From Telmatospirillum sp. (GTDB lineage: Bacteria; Pseudomonadota; Alphaproteobacteria; Rhodospirillales; Magnetospirillaceae), in NCBI GenBank assembly GCA_009712185.1, contig WASQ01000002.1, positions 23,185 to 81,887 on the forward strand: 58,703 nucleotides of DNA. The letters run 5' to 3'. The number at the start of each line of letters is the position of its first letter. The first letter of the stretch is position 1. The position numbers were made by a program, and so were the translations under genes. Below the pieces are notes generated by a model. That model was given only the letters and a program-made list of their open reading frames with translations, was not told the origin of the DNA and made no database searches. Positions 56,213 to 58,703 of this stretch are shown here, in pieces.

Positions 56213-56249
56213 TCCGTTCCAACGTCCGGAATCCGGACGTTGGAACGGA
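56213..56249. repeat. Perfect 37-bp palindrome upstream of the AcoR-like gene
   Basis: An 18-bp arm TCCGTTCCAACGTCCGGA and its exact complement are separated by a single A. Further copies of ATCCGGACG and CGTCCGGAT are scattered at 56263-56375. It sits between divergent genes, so an operator or enhancer cluster is plausible. The rest of 56108-56594 (487 bases) holds no recognised gene. Confidence 0.6.
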
Positions 56250-56594
56250 CGATCCGGCCGGAATCCGGACGCCGCCCCAAGGGGGAGTCCCGTCCGGATT
56301 GTTTCATGCGCCCGATAATGGCGGCCCGGGCGGTTCTGGTCCCGATCTTGCTTCGGGTTCTGATCCGGACGATGCCCGGACGGTGCCGCGGTCCCCCTGG
56401 CTTTTCCCGGGGAGGGACCGGCCCCCCTCCGCCACGGATCCATTCCCCTGCATCCGGGTGTCGGGATGGACCATCAAGGGGAGCAAAAATCTCCCGCCGG
56501 TTCCTTACAACCGGGGGGCGGGGCCACAAAATAAGAAAGTGCATCCGTGATTCCCGGAGAGGACAACAAGCGGATCACTGGGGAGGACCGTGCC

Positions 56595-58643
56595 ATGGCC
56601 CGTGACGCGGCCGTCGGCCAATCCGCCGACGGCAAGGACCGGGCGACGATGGTCGCCTGGGAAAAATTTCTTTCCGGCGACGGCATGCCACACGATGCCG
56701 TCCGCCGGATGATCGAGGACTCATGGCGCCGCTGCCTGGATCAGGGGGTCAACCCGATCCGGTCCGCCGCGCCGCTCGCCGTGGACGAGGAGGGGCTGCG
56801 CGCGTTGCGCGACAGCCACCGCGATCTGGTCGACGCCGCCCGCCCGGTCATGGCGCAGGCCCGCGAATTCCTGGCGGAATCGGGCACCATGATGATCCTG
56901 ACCGATCCGGCCGGGGTCATTTTGTGGATCGAGGGCGATCCCGGCGTCAAGGACAATGCCCGTGGCATTCAGCTTGTTCCCGGGGCGCTGTGGAAGGAGG
57001 GGGCGAGCGGGACCAACGCCATCGGCACCGCCCTGGCGTCGGGACAACCCGTCCAGATCTGCGCCGCCGAGCATTTCTGCGAGGGGATCAAGCGCTGGAC
57101 CTGTTCGGCCAGCGTCATCCGCGACCCCTATGATTCCCATAGTCTCGGGGCGCTCGACATCTCCGGCCTCAGCGGCAGTCACACCACGCACTGTCTGGCC
57201 CTGGCGATGGCGGGGGCGGGGAGGATCGAGTCCCGGCTCGCCGCGCTGGAAATGGAAAAGCGCGCGCGTCTTCTTGACGTGACCCTGGGTCACGCGAAGC
57301 GCTGGGGCGATGGCGGCCTGGTGATTTTCGACCGCCGGGGGCGTCTGGTGCGGGCCAATGACAAGGCCGGCTTGTTTCTCGACAGCCTGGGGCTGGACCT
57401 TTCGGGGTGGAGCAGCATCGGGATCGACGCGGCGGCCGGAGCGGACCAGGGACGCCCCCTGCCGGACTGGGTTCAAAGCGACTGGCTGGAACCGGTGATC
57501 GACCGCGACGAGCGTTTGGGAACGGTTCTCGCGATTCCCCTGTCGAAACGATGGAGTCCGTCCGGGGTGCCGTCCCCGATGGCCCCGGGAGCCCCGTCCG
57601 GGCCGGCGGGAGCGGTCGGCGCCGGCGATCCCATTGGCGCCATCGTGGGCGACAGTCCCGTCCTGACACGGGTCAAGAATCGCGCCCGGCAACTGGCCCG
57701 GATCCCGGTTCCCGTCCTGCTGCTGGGGCCGACCGGCGCCGGCAAGGAGGTGTTCGCCCGTGCCCTGCACCGGGCGGGTCCCCGCGCGCCGGGGCCCTTC
57801 GTGCCGATCAATTGCGGCAGCATGACCCGCGACCTGCTGGCCTCCGAACTGTTCGGCTATGTGGACGGCGCCTTTACCGGCGCCCGCAGGGGAGGGCAGG
57901 CGGGAAAGTTCGAGGCGGCCGATGGCGGCAGTCTGTTCCTGGACGAGATCGGCGAGATGCCGCTTGATCTGCAAGCCCATTTCCTGCGGGTGCTGGAGGA
58001 GGGGGAGGTCTACCGTCTGGGGGAAAACACCCCCCGCAAGGTGAGGGTCAGGGTCATGGCGGCGACCAATCGCGACCTGCGGGCCGAGGTGGCGGCGGGA
58101 AATTTCCGCATGGATCTCTATTACCGTCTGGCCGTGACCGTGTTGCATCTGCCGGGACTGGCCGACCACCGCGAGGATATTCCCCTGCTGGTCCGTCATT
58201 TCGTCGATCAGGTGGCGGCCCGCCATGGCGTGCCCGCGACCTATCCGGACGAGGAGGTGATGGCGGTTCTTGCTGCCTATTCCTGGCCGGGCAATGTCCG
58301 GGAGTTGCGCAATGTGGTTGAGGGCATGGTTTTGCTGGCCCAGGCGGACACCCTGACCCTGGACGATCTTCCCCCCGAAATCCTGGGGGAGCCGGGGCCG
58401 GTCTATCCGGACGTGGCGGGGGCCGGACCCCCGGTCGTCATGTCCGGGGGCGCCCGGGCGGCAACCGCGGTGCGCCTGGTCGACGCCGAGCGGTCATCGA
58501 TCCTGGCCGCGGTGCGGGCGGAGGGCGGCAATTTCACCCGCGCGGCGCGACGCCTCGGTATCGCCAAAAGCACGCTTTACGAAAAAATGAAACGGCACGG
58601 CCTCGACCGGTACGTCATCGGGTCCGGACCGGCGGCTTCCTGA
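56595..58643 (+). CDS. AcoR-like sigma-54-dependent activator
   Basis: A 682-residue regulator. It has an N-terminal helical region ([15 protein letters not shown]), a GAF sensor domain (about residues 75-220, [19 protein letters not shown]), a PAS-like segment ([15 protein letters not shown]), then sigma-54 AAA+ with [14 protein letters not shown] and FLDEIGE, and a Fis-type HTH ([20 protein letters not shown]). This is the AcoR architecture, whose members activate catabolic operons for alcohols, ketones or acetoin. GGGAGG lies shortly before the start at 56595; the frame opens at 56547 with GTG. No sigma-54 promoter for a target was recognised nearby. Confidence 0.9.
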   Translation: MARDAAVGQSADGKDRATMVAWEKFLSGDGMPHDAVRRMIEDSWRRCLDQGVNPIRSAAPLAVDEEGLRALRDSHRDLVDAARPVMAQAREFLAESGTMMILTDPAGVILWIEGDPGVKDNARGIQLVPGALWKEGASGTNAIGTALASGQPVQICAAEHFCEGIKRWTCSASVIRDPYDSHSLGALDISGLSGSHTTHCLALAMAGAGRIESRLAALEMEKRARLLDVTLGHAKRWGDGGLVIFDRRGRLVRANDKAGLFLDSLGLDLSGWSSIGIDAAAGADQGRPLPDWVQSDWLEPVIDRDERLGTVLAIPLSKRWSPSGVPSPMAPGAPSGPAGAVGAGDPIGAIVGDSPVLTRVKNRARQLARIPVPVLLLGPTGAGKEVFARALHRAGPRAPGPFVPINCGSMTRDLLASELFGYVDGAFTGARRGGQAGKFEAADGGSLFLDEIGEMPLDLQAHFLRVLEEGEVYRLGENTPRKVRVRVMAATNRDLRAEVAAGNFRMDLYYRLAVTVLHLPGLADHREDIPLLVRHFVDQVAARHGVPATYPDEEVMAVLAAYSWPGNVRELRNVVEGMVLLAQADTLTLDDLPPEILGEPGPVYPDVAGAGPPVVMSGGARAATAVRLVDAERSSILAAVRAEGGNFTRAARRLGIAKSTLYEKMKRHGLDRYVIGSGPAAS

Positions 58644-58649
58644 CCCGCC

Positions 58650-58703
<54 letters not shown>

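Overview
The window is GC-rich DNA from a diazotrophic alphaproteobacterium. The nif gene order (nifHDK - nifENX - fdxB - nifQ; iscA/nifS/nifV/cysE/nifW; fixABCX; nifA; nifT; nifB-fdxN-nifZ), an oxygen-sensitive-type NifA and the presence of fixABCX fit Rhodospirillales-type bacteria (Azospirillum, Rhodospirillum and Magnetospirillum relatives). I cannot name the species. The right edge is a run of 52 G that looks like a sequencing or assembly artefact.

Layout. 1-17.1 kb is housekeeping and accessory DNA: an Nramp metal transporter, aconitase, a methyltransferase, an aldonate-type catabolic operon (dehydratase, MFS transporter, 2-keto-3-deoxy acid aldolase) behind a recognisable promoter with tandem operators, an ArsR-type regulator, an isochorismatase-type hydrolase divergent from a TetR regulator with twin operators, a giant AsmA-like DUF748 protein, a small unknown protein and an orphan EF2563/YqeB-type molybdenum-hydroxylase accessory gene. 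17.4-46.5 kb is a continuous nitrogen-fixation island of about 29 kb: monothiol glutaredoxin, group III truncated haemoglobin, a receiver protein lacking its phospho-acceptor, nifHDK, nifEN, nifX, DUF269, DUF683, fdxB, nifQ, a Rieske protein, an unrecognised divergent gene, iscA, nfu, nifS, nifV, cysE, nifW, fixABCX, a frameshifted modD, nifA, a 26-codon leader ORF, nifT, a SIR2-like gene, nifB, fdxN, two nifZ, a DUF3024-like gene, a DegT-like protein without its lysine, and a 2Fe-2S ferredoxin. 46.6-58.7 kb returns to accessory DNA: VapBC toxin-antitoxin, a periplasmic metallo-hydrolase, LysR, a YqhC-like AraC regulator, a TetR regulator with an aldehyde/electrophile-type operon (iron alcohol dehydrogenase, DJ-1/PfpI, DUF1330, aldehyde dehydrogenase), a cyclase-family hydrolase and an AcoR-like sigma-54 activator.

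How the island works. NifHDK is the nitrogenase. NifB, NifEN, NifX, NifQ, NifV and probably ModD supply FeMo-cofactor, molybdenum and homocitrate. NifS with CysE, IscA and Nfu supplies sulfur and Fe-S clusters. FixABCX and the ferredoxins supply low-potential electrons. NifW, NifZ and NifT support maturation. NifA, encoded in the island, appears to switch on six sigma-54 promoters (in front of grx, nifH, iscA, fixA, the nifT leader and nifB). Each has a -24/-12 element and an upstream site fitting an extended form of the known NifA box, TGTCG-N6-CGACA, with at most two mismatches. Two further weak sigma-54-like elements face leftward, toward the receiver gene and the unrecognised gene.

Main points for a second look: the unrecognised 196-residue protein sharing a NifA site with iscA; the lysine-less DegT-like and aspartate-less receiver proteins; the SIR2-like gene between nifT and nifB; a single palindrome that looks like both the nifW terminator and the fixA NifA site; twin palindromes before nifA; and the modD frameshift in a poly-G tract. 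No tRNA, rRNA, CRISPR array or insertion sequence was recognised.
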